Assembly (NCBI GenBank): GCA_026122225.1
Contig: JANEZZ010000519.1
Span: 1,240,001 to 1,304,000, forward strand
Origin: Heloderma charlesbogerti
Taxonomy: Eukaryota > Chordata > Lepidosauria > Squamata > Helodermatidae
Reading direction: 5' to 3'
Length of the DNA: 64,000 bases
The position numbers and the translations under genes are program-made. Position 1 is the first letter of the stretch; each line of letters begins with the position of its first letter. Shown here piece after piece: positions 1 to 11,200 of the stretch. The notes beneath the pieces were generated by a model. That model saw nothing but the letters and a program-made list of their open reading frames with translations. It searched no databases and had not been told where the DNA came from.

Positions 1-547
1 TACTTTAACAACTTTAATAAACTTCCAAGGGCTATTCCACTAAAGCTTGTAAACAACCCTTTTCCCACCTCCCATTTTACTATCTTATAATTGTCCCCAA
101 GTTGCAAAAAGTGTTCGCTTTTGACTCATAGATGATAAATCCCTAGGAATAAGACTAATGCAGGCCGCCAGTTCTTTATTTAAGTTCTCCCTCCACTGCG
201 AAAACACCAAGAATAACTACCATTTCCTGACGAAGAAGGAAACAGTGTTTTCCTCGACTGTTATAAATATTACTTCCTTGCTTATATGGTTCCCAGTAAT
301 GGAAACAGGAGAAGAAATATTCCCAGCCATAAAGTTTGTTGGCTTCAAAAAAAATTCTTGAAGCCAAACTACACCCAGTTTCCTTTGGACTGATCTGGAC
401 TGTTTACAGGAGATGGAAGACTGAGATCTAATCATCTCAGTCCATATATCCATATGTGTGGGCAAGCAGTATAAATAGGAGGAACAACGTGGCAAAATTG
501 GGTTGCCACACATATCCACCAAATTAAGTAGTGTTAATATTAGCTCC
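1..547. other. Intergenic, nothing recognised
   Basis: AT-rich sequence without convincing frames, repeats or RNA genes. The same is true for 836-1307. Confidence 0.5.
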
Positions 548-555
548 ATCCCATT

Positions 556-827
556 CAGGGCCAGTCCTGCCATTAGGCAGAGTGAGGTGACTGCCTCATG
601 CAGCAGATTTTGAGTGTCATGAAAGGGCAGCAAATTGTTAGGTTTTTGAGTTTGTTGTTGTTGTGTTTTTACTGCCAGGGATGGGGAGAGGTGCTTGTGG
701 GATTTTTCTGCTTCATGTGCCAAAAGAACTTGGCCGGCTTTAGGTACTATGCACCTTGACTTGAGCGGGTGGGGGATAACCATTTGCTGTTCCACCTCAG
801 GCAGAAAGGTGTCTTGGGCCAGCCCTG
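556..827 (+). mobile_element. hAT non-autonomous element, family C, copy 1
   Basis: Begins CAGGGCCAGTCCTGCC and ends TTGGGCCAGCCCTG, giving terminal inverted repeats of the CAGGGCCGGCCCTG type seen in hAT transposons. The flanks read ATCCCATT and ATTCCACT, a decayed 8-bp target duplication (6 of 8 match). It is homologous to 18403-18742, 25528-25995 and 46381-46658. It holds the uninterrupted version (TTA at 638-640) of the site where a Harbinger MITE is inserted in the copy at 18403-18742. Confidence 0.7.
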
Positions 828-1315
828 ATTCCACTGCTGTCAGTGGGGTGCAAATAACTTTTGCCAGATTTGGTGATGAGATGCGTATCATGACAAACCC
901 TTCAGGTATCCAATAAGAGAATGCTGGTTTCAAGGAAACGGGGTGCTGGCTTCATTTGACTCTGAATGAAGTACAGGAGCTGTAACATGGGCCTGGTTCA
1001 CAATAGCTGACAGTCCCCCCATGTGAAAGTCTCAGGAGGAGCCCAAGGGCCTACAGCCTAATTTGCGGCTGGGAAGCGTTCACTTGAATGTGCTGCTTTT
1101 ATGAACTAGTAGTGTCTCCACATGGAGTCCCATGCACATTGCTGCTGTGAGCTGGACTCTTGCAGCAACTCACTGAAACCGGGGCCGGGCACAGATCATG
1201 GCAGCTGCATGCGCTGCCCCTGTTTGGAAGCATCAGTTAACAACATGATACTTTTGCATGAGCACTTCCCTACCATGCACTCTTGAGGCTTTCATGTGGG
1301 GGCTACAAGCTAGTG

Positions 1316-2016
1316 CAGGGGTGTCAAATCTCAGGTCCATGGATCAAATCTAACCAACCTGGTGCCCCAATCTGGCCCTCTGAGGTTCAGATGAAGGCCT
1401 GGCCCAATGTACCTTGCTGTCTCAAATGAGGCAGTGGTGCCACCGCAACGAGGAGCCCCCATGACCATGAACACACCCACACCCAGCCACCACCACTGCT
1501 CACCCACTCACCTACGTGCTTGTCCGTTCTCTCACCTGCCCACTTGCTTGCTCCCCACTTGTGCCCCTTACCAGCTGTGGGGCTGCTATGAGAGGCTGAC
1601 CAAACTCTTGCAAGAGCTCTGCAGCTACAAGCCCCTGCATCCACAGCAAGGAGAAACCCCTGGCAGCCACTCTCTCGCTGTCGCAAATGCCACAAGGCAG
1701 GGTTCTCTAGGGTACCCACTGGAGGTGGTGGGGGGGCAGCAGTGGGCAGTCCTGGTGGGGGCCTGATGCAGGTGCTTGAGCCCATGGAATGGTAGGGCCA
1801 GCCCTGCTCAGATGACCACATACCCTTCCCTTTAGGCATAGTTACTCACAGTAAGAGCTTTGAGCTCAAATATGCTGATACCTTTGATCTTTTTTGTATA
1901 GTTTAGCCCTGCCCCTTTTGCTTTTGACCCTTACTGCCCACCATTGGAATGTGACCCCCAGGAGCTTCTCTGAAATAGAATTTGGCCCTTGGGCTGAAAG
2001 AGGTTCAACACCCCTG
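1316..2016 (+). mobile_element. hAT non-autonomous element, family D, copy 1
   Basis: 701-bp element with ends CAGGGGTGTCAAAT and TTCAACACCCCTG, flanked by AGCTAGTG and ACCTAGTG (7 of 8 match, the hAT target length). The end region TTTGGCCCTTGGGCTGAA recurs at 61205-61494 and, reversed, at 20255-20372. No transposase frame is seen. Open frames inside it on both strands are by-products of base composition. Confidence 0.75.
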
Positions 2017-2149
2017 ACCTAGTGTGAACCAGATGGCATATGCATGGGCTACCTTACTTTACTTTACCAAGAAACCAAAGAGACTAAAATATAAACATTT
2101 TTTTTCTATTTTCTTTTATTCCAGAAAAACGTGTATACTATTTGACATC

Positions 2150-2660
2150 CCAGAATCTCCAAGCAGGTTACATAAAAACACATACGACGCAGTGTCAGAA
2201 CCTCTTGAGCCACACATGGCAGAGTGTGGGAGCTACTCCCGAGAAGGCCCGCTTGCATGGTGTTACCTGACGACACACTGTTGGTTGTGGAATAACCAAC
2301 AAGGCCTCCTCAGAAGATCTCCGGGATCGATTCGGAGCATATAGGGGAAGGCAGTCAGCTAGGTAGCCTGGCTCCTAGCAGTTTAGGGCAACAACAAAAC
2401 TTTGAACATGGCTTGGTAGCTAATAGGCAGCCAGTGTAGTTCTTTTAACTCAGGTATAATATGTGTATCGTTAGGTAGTCCACTGAGCATCTTAGCTGCT
2501 GCATTCTGCACTAGCTGCAGCTTCCAAACCTGGTGCAAGAGCAGCCCCATATAGACAGCATTGCAGTAGTCTGATCATAAGGTTACCAGTGCATGAATCA
2601 CTGTGGCTAGGCTATTCTTCTCCAGGCAGGAATGGGCATAGTTGGCTCACCAACTAAAGT
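2150..2660 (-). mobile_element. L2-like LINE fragment (C-terminal end of reverse transcriptase)
   Basis: The minus strand around 2480-2590 translates to DYCNAVYMGLLLHQVWKLQL followed by VQNAAAKML, then ELKELHWLPISYQAMFKVL. This matches the C-terminal connection region of the L2 element at 34398-36400 (DYCNALYVGLPLKTVWKLQL and LKELHWLPVVFRAKFKVL). The frame is broken by stops and shifts. It is a 5'-truncated, old copy, and its outer limits are approximate. Confidence 0.65.
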
Positions 2661-2668
2661 TGGTAATG

Positions 2669-3375
2669 GGTGTTCGAGGTCAACTGTGTACCTGCTCCTT
2701 CAGAGGGAGTGCAACTGTGGTGATTCCACAGGCACAGTGTGTGAATGGTAAAGGTTTGTATGTATATATGGTGGCTGGTATGTATCTGGAATGATTGACA
2801 GGTGAGTGTGAGGCAGGGTTTGGCAGAGTGTGGGCAAGAATAACAGTCTGGCCAGTAGAAGAAAGAGGGAGCGGCACAATGAGAATGGAGTGCAGTGTGA
2901 TTGGATGAGAGCTTGTGCAGAAAAAGGTGGGGTGATTGTTTCTAGATAGTCAGATAAGCGTGGGAGTAAATTAAATTAGGTACAGTTAGAGAAGTCTGAG
3001 ATGAGATTGGGAGATAAGAGTGTAGGATAGAGAGTGTGTCAAAGTGTGAGGGAGAGTGTGAGAGGTTGCTTTAAGCAGAGAGATAAAAGCAAGAGTTAAA
3101 TTAGGAAGTTTATAGTATTTCCTTATTTTAATCATCCCTGATATCCTTTCCTCATCCCAACCCAGTTCCTATTTTCTAATCCTGTTGTATTAAATAAACC
3201 TTCTTTGTTTTCAATTTTTTAAAAAAGACAATTTCGTGTGTGTGTGTGTGTGTGTGTGTGATTAGGAAGGGTTTTGTGGAATAATAACCTCCACGTCCTG
3301 GCTGCTTGGTCTGTGCTACTAAAAAGAAAGAAAGAAAGCAGCTCAGAAAGGGTTATTGGTGGCAGCAATTAAGAG
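2669..3375 (+). mobile_element. Possible LTR with primer-binding site
   Basis: A stretch starting TGTTCGAGGTCAAC leads to ATTAAATAAACC (possible polyadenylation signal near 3189-3200), a GT repeat, and then TTATTGGTGGCAGCAATT at 3353-3370. That last sequence resembles the TGGTGGCAGC-type primer-binding sites that follow LTRs. No gag or pol frame follows and no second LTR was found, so this is at best a remnant. The boundaries are uncertain. Confidence 0.3.
3236..3260. repeat. (GT)n microsatellite
   Basis: Twelve consecutive GT units. Confidence 0.95.
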
Positions 3376-4839
3376 AGCGGTGAAGCATTATAATACCCAA
3401 ACAGAGGGTTGTGGGTGAGAGCCTAAAAGTGGCAGTGTGCAGAGAGACACTGACCAAAGCACCTGACCTGGTGACCAGAAGAGGGTTGTGTGCGGTGGTT
3501 CAAAAAAGGCCTCAGGTCCTCGCAGCAACCACATCCAGAACAGGGAAACACCCCAATTCTCTGTCCTGGGACCCCCCCCCCAAGTCTCAATCAGGATTCA
3601 GTTTCAGTTTATTAGCCCTCATCCAACCCATAAATGCATCTAGGCACCAGTTCAGAATGTACATGTCCTGTCCTGATTCAGAGGACACAGAAGCATACTG
3701 GTGACACCTTGCCCCAAATCTCCTAATTTAGTATAACTTTTTGCTCATGGAAGGAAGAAATAGGAAGAAATAGGTGGGGGGTAGCACTGCACATTTTGAC
3801 ACAGATATCGTTAAGACTTATTTTCAGTAACAATCCTGACCACTCTAGTCCTGGAGCAGAGATGTAAATACGTGGATAAACTATATGAATACAGGTAACC
3901 TCTCTCTCTCTTTAAAAATCAGTCTCCACTAAAATATATAGTTGTTTCCCTTTAGTCTTTTTTTAAACCTGTACTTTATTCTCCTTGAGCAGCAGTTTCT
4001 TCTTGGTAAACATTTCAGCTAATGTGAGTTCTCTGGCATCTCTGGGTAAGATTCCAAGCCGGACGAAATGCCATGTGTTTTGCATTACATGCAAAATTCA
4101 TTCTGGAGCCCAGGTGACAGTGCATTTTGCAAAGCCATATTTTATAGGGGAAAGAGGCCAGAGCAGGGAGGTATCTGTCTTGAATTGGGGAGAACTGCCA
4201 TCCTGGCTTAGTACTGTACCTTAACTAGTACTGAAACTGGAAACATGGTCTAGCAGTGATAGCTTTTAAATGCGTCCAGCACAGTTTGTCCAGCACAAAC
4301 ACCAGCTCTTGATGCTTTTAGCCCAAGATGGTTTATCTTCCAAACAGGCCAGGCTAAGAGACAGAGCATTAAAAAAACATCAAATATATCTTACATCATT
4401 TTAGATTACTCCACAAAAAGACTCTGTTTATTACATTACCTCATTTGACAGAAAACCTTTTGCAGCCCTCTGACATTTGAAATCTTTCCTTCCTTGGTAT
4501 GATCCTGTTTGTTTTTCACTATACAACTGTACCAGCCTGTTTCCTCTGTGGGTTCCCCCCTCCCCGCCTTCTCTGTTCTTAACACAATGAATTGTGTGAA
4601 ATTTATCAAGTTTCAAAGCACATTTGGATTAAGACTGAAATCAGTTTCTCTTGAACTACTTTCTTTGAGATTCTTCAAATACTAAGTTAGGTGGGGGGAA
4701 GAATCTGGATTTAACCCCAGAGTTTACTTTACATGCATCAGTGGTTTTCAAGAAAAAGGCAACTTGTAACCCAATCCTGAAATCCAATTTACATCACCCC
4801 ACTTAGTTTTGGTGGCACTGAAGGAAAAGGAAGGGGGGT
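3376..4839. other. Intergenic, nothing recognised
   Basis: Only short frames without family resemblance, and small homopolymer runs (C run near 3570, CT run near 3901). Confidence 0.5.
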
Positions 4840-5221
4840 GGCCTGAGTACTCCCAGCAGCTGAGTGGGCAGGAAGCTTCAGAATGTTTCCCGCCTCCCAG
4901 CTGAGCGGAGCAGAGCAGAGCAAGCTGCTCCACCTGATCCAGGGACTACAGAAGCAAGCAAGGTCCCAGAGAGCGAGCGACCAGAGCGAGCAAACAGGGG
5001 GAGCAAACAGGAGTTAGTCAGGGGAGTTCGGCACGGGAGATCAAGGAGGAGGCCCCTAACATTTTTTTTCTTTTTTAACTACTTTTTTTTCCATTTATTT
5101 GTCTTGTAACACACACTTCCACACCAGAGGGACTCTGCTTTTAACCTCTACTGAGTAGAGGAGCAGGCACAGGCTAGTCTAGAACAATCACAAAGCTAGA
5201 CACAAAAAGGGAAAAGAGGCT

Positions 5222-6247
5222 ATGGAAGGACAAGACTCTCCAGTAGTGGTGACCTGCAAGGTGTGTGCAATGTTTGTTTTCTTGCCTGAGAACAACATGG
5301 CCTACACCTGCAACAAGTGCAAGTTGATCACGCTGCTGGAAGAAAAAGTAAGAGGACTGGAGTGGCGACTGTCGACCCTCCAGGGAATAAGAGAACACGA
5401 AGAGTTCTTGGACAGAATGGTGGAACTACAGCAGCAAAGTGAAGACCAGAAGCTTGAAGAGCAACAGCAAGAGGAGGCAGAAGTGGGAAATGCTGAGGTG
5501 AAGAAAAATGGAGTAGAGGATACTCCTTGGAAAACGGTGACAGTTAGGAGAAGAAGAACTAGATGCCACTCTGCACCAGTGGAAGCAGTGGAGCAGTGGA
5601 ACCGATTCCAGGTACTTGCGGATGAGACTGGAGGACAGCCTGCAGAGGAAGAATCACAGGGGAACCTACATGAGAGTGAGCAAGAGGCTGAAGGTCAGTC
5701 AAACAGAGGCGATGAAACCCAGGCCTACAACAAGAAGAGAAGAGTGGTAGTAGTGGGAGACTCCTTGCTGCGTGAGATTGAGACCCAAATATGTCACAAA
5801 GACCCGTGGACTTGCCAGATATGTTGTCTCCCGGGAGGACGGATTAGAGACGTGACTGAAAGATTGCCTGCACTCATGAAGCCCACTGACAGGTATCTCT
5901 TTCTTCTCATCCATGTGGGAACAAACGATACCGCCAAGTGGAGCTATGAAGAAATCATGTCAGACTTTGAAGCTTTGGGAAGGAAACTCAAGAACTTTGG
6001 GGCCCAGATAGTTTTCTCATCCATCCTTCCAGTAGTTAGAAGAGGGATAGAAAGGGAACGAAAAATACTCTGGGTGAATGACTGGCTACGAAGGTGGTGC
6101 CGACGAGAGAGATTTGGATTCTGGGACCACGGGCTATACTTCCTGGAAGATGGGCTGTTGGCAAGGGACGGGTTGCACCTCACAAAGGATGGGAAGAATG
6201 TGTTTGGCCACAGCATGAAGAACTTCATCAGGAGGGCTTTAAACTGA
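5222..6247 (+). CDS. CR1 LINE ORF1 protein (zinc-finger-like plus SGNH esterase), intact
   Basis: 341 codons, uninterrupted. Residues 12-33 hold C-X2-C-X14-C-X2-C, a zinc-ribbon/PHD-like finger. Residues 34-90 are Glu/Gln-rich and likely to form a coiled coil. A basic linker (RRRRTR, about 109-114) follows. Residues 174-330 form an SGNH/GDSL hydrolase-like domain with GDS at 179-181 (nucleophile Ser181), GG at 205-206, GTND at 233-236, and DGLHL at 316-320 (Asp316 and His319 of the triad). This architecture is known for CR1 ORF1 proteins, which bind RNA and may act on lipid esters or membranes. The start is the first ATG after the 5' leader, and the stop lies 5 bases before the ORF2 start candidate. 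All catalytic residues are visible although ORF2 of the same copy is dead. Confidence 0.85.
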   Translation: MEGQDSPVVVTCKVCAMFVFLPENNMAYTCNKCKLITLLEEKVRGLEWRLSTLQGIREHEEFLDRMVELQQQSEDQKLEEQQQEEAEVGNAEVKKNGVEDTPWKTVTVRRRRTRCHSAPVEAVEQWNRFQVLADETGGQPAEEESQGNLHESEQEAEGQSNRGDETQAYNKKRRVVVVGDSLLREIETQICHKDPWTCQICCLPGGRIRDVTERLPALMKPTDRYLFLLIHVGTNDTAKWSYEEIMSDFEALGRKLKNFGAQIVFSSILPVVRRGIERERKILWVNDWLRRWCRRERFGFWDHGLYFLEDGLLARDGLHLTKDGKNVFGHSMKNFIRRALN

Positions 6248-6252
6248 ATCCT

Positions 6253-9086
6253 ATGGGGAAGGGAGATGTAAAGATGCGGGTAACAATGGACTTATGCTCA
6301 TGCACTGCAATGGAGAGAACAGCTCTAATAGCACCCAATAATAGTCTTCAGACACATGAAGGAAGAAAGCCAGACTATGAAGCACATGGTCTTCGATGTC
6401 TATATACTAATGCCCAGAGTATGGGAAACAAACAGAACGAACTTGAACTCTTAATACAAGAGGGAAATTATGACTTGATAGGTATAACTGAGACTTGGTG
6501 GGATGACTCTCATGACTGGAATACAGCAATTGAAGGATATAACTTGTTCAAAAAGAACAGGAGGAACAGAAAGGGAGGCGGGGTTGCACTGTAAGTGAAA
6601 AATACATATCTCTGCACAGAAATACAGGAGGATGAGCGTGGTAGCCCCATCGAGAGCATCTGGATCAAAATTAATGGAACAAAGAATAAAAGGAACCTGG
6701 TGGTCAGAGTCTACTACCAGCCACCCAATCAAGGAGAAGATGAGGATGAAACTTTTGAAAAGCAAATAGCCAGTGTTTCAAGGAAGCATGATGTAGTAGT
6801 AATGGGGGACTTCAATTTCCCCGATATTTGTTGGGAGACAAATTCTGCAAAACATGGCCCCTCCAGGAAATTCCTGACTTGTGTGGTGGATAACTTCCTC
6901 CTACCGAAAGTAGAGGAAGGAACTAGAGGATCAGCTATCCTTGACTTGATCCTAACCAACAGAGATGACTTAGTGGATAAAGTAGCAGTTACAGGAACTC
7001 TGGGGGAATGTGACCATGTTGTACTTTAGTTCTTGGTTCTAAGGGAAGCAAAAGCCTAGTGTAGTCAAACGCGTACCCTGGATTTTAGGAAAGCTGATTT
7101 TAATAAACTCAGAACAATGATCAGTAAGGTCCCATGGCATACGATGCTAACGAGAAAAGGAGTCCAAGATGGGTGGGAGCTTTTAAAAAAGGAAATTCTC
7201 AAGGCACAATTACAAACAATTCCAGCAAGAAGAAAAGGTGAAAGACAACAGAAGAAGCCAATGTGGCTTCACAAAAAGCTTAGGGATGACCTGAAAACAA
7301 AAAAGGACACATATAGGAAGTGGAAAGAAGGCCAAGTAACAAAGGAAGAGTACAGGCAGGTAGCACAGAATTGCAGGGATGGCGTCAGGAAGGCTAAAGC
7401 TGAGAACAAACTGAGGTGAGCAAGGGATGCTAAAAACAACAAAAAGGCTTTCTTCAGCTATGTGCATAGTAAAAGGCAGAGAAAAGAAATGGTTGTTCAG
7501 CTATTAAATAAGGATGGCAAAATGGTAACAGATGACAAAGAAAAGGCAGAGGTCCTCAATTCCTACTTTGGCTCAGTCTTCTCCCAAAAGAGGGTCTATA
7601 TGCCCCCTGGCAAAGGCGAAGTACAGGCTGAAGAGGCAGGATTGCAGCTTGAGATCGATAGGCATATGGTCAAGGAACACCTAATTACTTTGAATGAGTT
7701 TAAATCTCCAGGGCCAGATGAACTGCATCCAGAATAATAAAGGAACTGGCAGAAGAACTCTCAGAACCCCTGTCTATTCTCTTTGAGAAATCATGGAGGA
7801 CTGGGGAAGTGCCAGATGACTGGAGGAGGGCGAATGTTGTCCCTAACTTCAAAAAGGGTAAAAAAGGAGGAACCTGGGAACTACAGACCAGTCAGTCTGA
7901 CATCAATCCCTGGGAAAATTCTGGAGCAGATGATAAAGCAATCTATCTGGAAGCACCTTGAAAACAATGCAATGATTACTCAAAGCCAACATGGATTTGT
8001 CAAAAACAAGTCCTGCCAGATGAATCTGATCTCATTTTTTGAGATCAGTAACCTTCCTTTTGAGGAAATAACCTGCCTTGTGGACCATGGGAATGCTGTA
8101 GGCATCATATACCTCGACTTCAGCAAAGCTTTTCACAAAGTGCCCCATGATATCCTGATGAGCAAATTAGCTCAAAGTGGGCTAGATGAAACAATGATCC
8201 GGTGGATCCACAGTTGGCTACAGAATCGGACTCAAAGAGCGCTTATCAATGGGACCTTCTCAAACCGGGGAGAGGTAACGAGCGGGGTACCGCAGGGTTC
8301 AGTCCTGGGTCCAGTACTCTTCAACATTTGTATTAATGACTTGGAGGAGGAGGAGGTGCTGAGAATGCTGATCAGATTTGCAGATGACACAAAATTGGGC
8401 AGGATAGCTAATACTTTGGAAGACAGAAACAAAATTCAAAGTGATCTGGATAGACTGGAGCGCTGGGCAGAAAACAACAGAATGACATTTAACAGGGATA
8501 AATGCCAAGTGCTGCACCTAGGAAAAAGAAACCAAATGCACAGTTACAAGATGGGGGATACGTGGCTCAATCACACTACAAGCGAGAAGGATCTTGGAAT
8601 TGTTGTCGATCACAAGCTGAATATGAGCCAACAATGTGATGTGGCTGCAAAAAAGGCAAGTGCTATTTTGGGCTGCATTAATAGAAGCATAGCTTCCAAA
8701 TCCCGGGAAGTACTAGTTCCCCTCTACTCAGCACTGGTTAGGCCTCATCTGGAGTACTGTGTCCAGTTCTGGGCACCACACTTTAAGAAGGATGCAGACA
8801 AACTGGAGAGGGTTCAGAGGAGGGCAACGAAGATGATCAGGGGACTGGAAACAAAGCCCTATGAGGAGAGACTGAAAGGACTGGGCATGTTTAGCCTTGA
8901 GAAGAGAAGACTGAGGGGAGATATGATAGCACTCTTAAGTACTTGAAAGGCTGTCACAGAGAGGAAGGCCAGGATCTCTTCTCGATCATCCCAAAGTGCA
9001 GGACACGGAATAATGGGCTCAAGTTACAGGAAGCCAGATTCCGGATGAACATCAGGAAAAAACACCTGACTTTTAGAGCAATATGA
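6253..9086 (+). pseudogene. CR1 LINE ORF2 (endonuclease plus reverse transcriptase), decayed
   Basis: The reading frame carries an APE-type endonuclease followed by a reverse transcriptase. Endonuclease marks: CLYTNAQSMGNKQNELE near 6400, ITETWW near 6487, GDFNFP near 6805, and a terminal CDH near 7010. Reverse transcriptase marks: GNYRPVSLTSIPGKILE near 7880, YLDFSKAFHKVPH near 8110, GVPQGSVLGPVLFNI near 8285, and FADDTKLG near 8380 (catalytic Asp-Asp kept). Damage: in-frame stops at 6592-6594, 7027-7029, about 7057, and 7417-7419; a one-base shift near 7732 that is undone near 7860; and a one-base loss near 8936 so that the natural C-terminus reads in another frame to TGA at 9084-9086. It cannot make a full-length protein. 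Confidence 0.9.
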
Positions 9087-9380
9087 CAATGGAACCAATT
9101 CCCTAGGGAGGTAGTGGGCTCTCCCACACTGGAGGCATTCAAGACGAGGCTGGACAGCCATCTGTCAGGGATGGTCTGACTTGGGTTCCTGAATTGAGCA
9201 GGGAGTTGGATTTCATGGTCTTGTAGGCCCTTTCCAACCCTACTATTCTATGATTCTAGGGAACGACCCTGCTTCTAGTTCTTTCTTGATCCTACATGGA
9301 AGTCTGATGAGGCTTAAGGGCACAACCGTATACTCCAGATCCACTGTAAATAATGTGATTTTCACTTTCTGCATTTAATT

Positions 9381-9428
9381 TCCAATGGTCTGACTCAGTA
9401 TAAGGCGGCTTCCTGTATTCCTATGTTC
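9381..9428 (+). mobile_element. tRNA-derived SINE, 3' tail fragment
   Basis: AATGGTCTGACTCAGTATAA followed by GGCGGCTTCCTGTATTCCTA is the tail of the squamate tRNA-type SINE seen more fully at 40216-40402. Confidence 0.5.
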
Positions 9429-9950
9429 CTTTGTTAGGGAGCTTACCTAGGGTACATCTCTTTTACCCATGATGACATGACTGGACTTCTTTTCTTCTTG
9501 TCATGCAAAAGGTGAGTGTGGGCATGTTATCCCACTTCCCCTAGTAGGGCTCGAATTCCCTTCTCCCGCTTCCCAACCCCATGCCCTATGGAGTGAGCCA
9601 CCATGGCTGTTAGATTGGGGGCACTGACTGGGGTGTTGCATTGCGTGCGCATGTGTGTGTTGTGATGCAGGGCTGTGTGCTGGAGGTATGCGTGGATTGT
9701 TGCAACGTTAGGTGCCTTTGTTTCCATGGTGCCGTGGGTGTAGTTGCCAGCACTGTCCCTTATTCATGGGCTGCGCTGTGGTGGAGATTTGAGTTACACC
9801 AAGGCCATGTCTGTTTTGCTGCCATTGTAGTTGCTGCTTTTATCCTCCCTTTCTGGGCTGAGCAGGCATAGGTTTGGGCAGGCATTCCAGCAACATCTCT
9901 TCAGTTTATCTGTGGACCTGGCATAGAGTGAGTATACGATTTCTCTGTAG

Positions 9951-10034
9951 GGCAGCAATCCTATTTATGAAGGGGCAAACCCCAATTAACTCAGTGGAAA
10001 TTACTCCTGAGTAAACATGCTTAGGATTACACTC
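9951..10034. mobile_element. Harbinger-like palindromic MITE, subfamily 2
   Basis: The ends GGCAGCAATCC and GGATTACACTC form an inverted repeat around a core CTCAGTGGAAATTACTCCTG. The right flank is TAA and the left is TAG, a decayed 3-bp target site. It is the same subfamily as 13229-13321 and 36653-36743. Confidence 0.55.
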
Positions 10035-10066
10035 TAAGTATGTGTAAGTGAAATCATGCCTTAGAA

Positions 10067-10198
10067 CAGCCTTCCCCAGCCTGATGCCCTCTAGATGGTC
10101 TGGACTTCAACTCCCATCAGCCACAGCCAGCATGGCCAATGGTCAGGAATGCTGGGAGCTGTAGTCCAAAACATCTGCTACCAGGTTGGGGAAGACTG
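10067..10198. mobile_element. hAT palindromic MITE, family B, copy 1
   Basis: Starts CAGCCTTCCCCAGCC and ends TTGGGGAAGACTG. The arms fold back through CTCCCATC and GGGAGCTGTAGTCCAAAACA. The flanks CCTTAGAA and TGTTAGAA match at 6 of 8 positions. Confidence 0.75.
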
Positions 10199-11032
10199 TG
10201 TTAGAATATGTGCAGCACTGCTTGCTTGTATTCATCCCTAATCACATTTGCCTCTCCTTTGTCTCCCTTCTGCAGAAATGTAGATTGTAAGTTCATCAGG
10301 GCAAAGACTTTTTTGGAGAACCCATAGATATGCTAAAGGATAAGATACCTCAGCTTAGATGCAATTAGAAAATAAATATAATTTCCTGTATGGGGAGACA
10401 CAGCCCATGCCATATTGGCAAAAAAATATTTTTAATTGACAAAATAAAAAAAATGATTTCTATGGAAAATGCATGCCAGTGGTATTATTAAAAAATAACT
10501 TTCATTTATTTTGCATTATTAGCAGGGGAGCCATGGAGCAACATGAGCTAATGACAAAATTTCCTAGAAACACAAAGTTCAGTTTCATAACATCCTTAAT
10601 TAAAATTATTCTTGCATTCTCTGCTGTGTGCATATGTTTTTGCTCACTAATTAGAATGATATACGGTCAAAATAACATAAATATTTAGGCTGCCTGGGTG
10701 CACTAGTGACCTATATGCTGCTTCATAGTAATATGAACTCAAACATACTGAGGCTTTCCAGGTTATACATTGCATCAATTTAATGGTTTCTAAACTTCCA
10801 GATGAATTACATATTTATCAAGCCAGCCATTACAGTCAGTGTGTGCTCTCCATGAAAATTTACAATATGGAACAGACATGGATCCAGTCATAAAATCTAC
10901 TGAATGGCAGTTGAGACTGGGGTTTAAGAACCCATTTTTGTAGGATCCTTTTCTTGTTGTTTAGTGGCAGGATTTTTGCCTGCTATGAATGAGACCCATT
11001 TTCAACAGGTGCTTTCCGGAAAGACGGTTATA

Positions 11033-11100
11033 TCCAGTGTTAGTCTGACTTAAGTCCTGTTCATTTCAATGGAACTACTATACATAGGACTAACACTGGA
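11033..11100. mobile_element. Short fold-back element (68 bp)
   Basis: Perfect 13-bp inverted ends TCCAGTGTTAGTC and GACTAACACTGGA enclose a core resembling the Harbinger subfamily 2 MITEs (TTCATTTCAATGGAACTA). No clear target duplication. Confidence 0.5.
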
Positions 11101-11176
11101 GAGAGCCCACAGTCTTGAAGATCTGCAACAGAATCCCAAAACTGTACATGTACTAAGGGGCTGATGTGGGCAGAAT

Positions 11177-11200
11177 TAAACCATGGTTAATCATGGTTTA
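11177..11200. repeat. Near-perfect 24-bp palindrome
   Basis: TAAACCATGGTT followed by AATCATGGTTTA. The AAACCATGG motif recurs in other short palindromes of the window (43549-43574, about 37008-37020, about 60065). Confidence 0.7.

Larger units (their letters stand above)
4840..9258 (+). mobile_element. CR1 LINE, near full length (about 4.4 kb)
   Basis: Contains a purine-rich GC-rich leader (from about 4840), ORF1 (5222-6247), ORF2 (6253-9086, broken) and the typical CR1 3' end CCTTTCCAACCCTACTATTC followed by TATGATTCTA (about 9225-9258), which replaces a poly(A) tail in CR1 elements. CR1 insertions are usually strongly 5'-truncated, so a copy that keeps the leader and both ORFs is uncommon. 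The exact 5' boundary is not certain because no target duplication was identified. It lies about 13 kb downstream of the PLPP3 3' end. Confidence 0.9.

Noticed and set aside
217..933. 238-codon open frame on the minus strand
   Set aside because: It overlaps a hAT family C element and has no recognisable domain or splice context; the repeat explains the sequence.
1387..1839. Open frames of 150 (minus) and 119 (plus) codons
   Set aside because: Both lie inside the 701-bp hAT family D element and have low-complexity Pro/His/Gly-rich composition; no transposase similarity.
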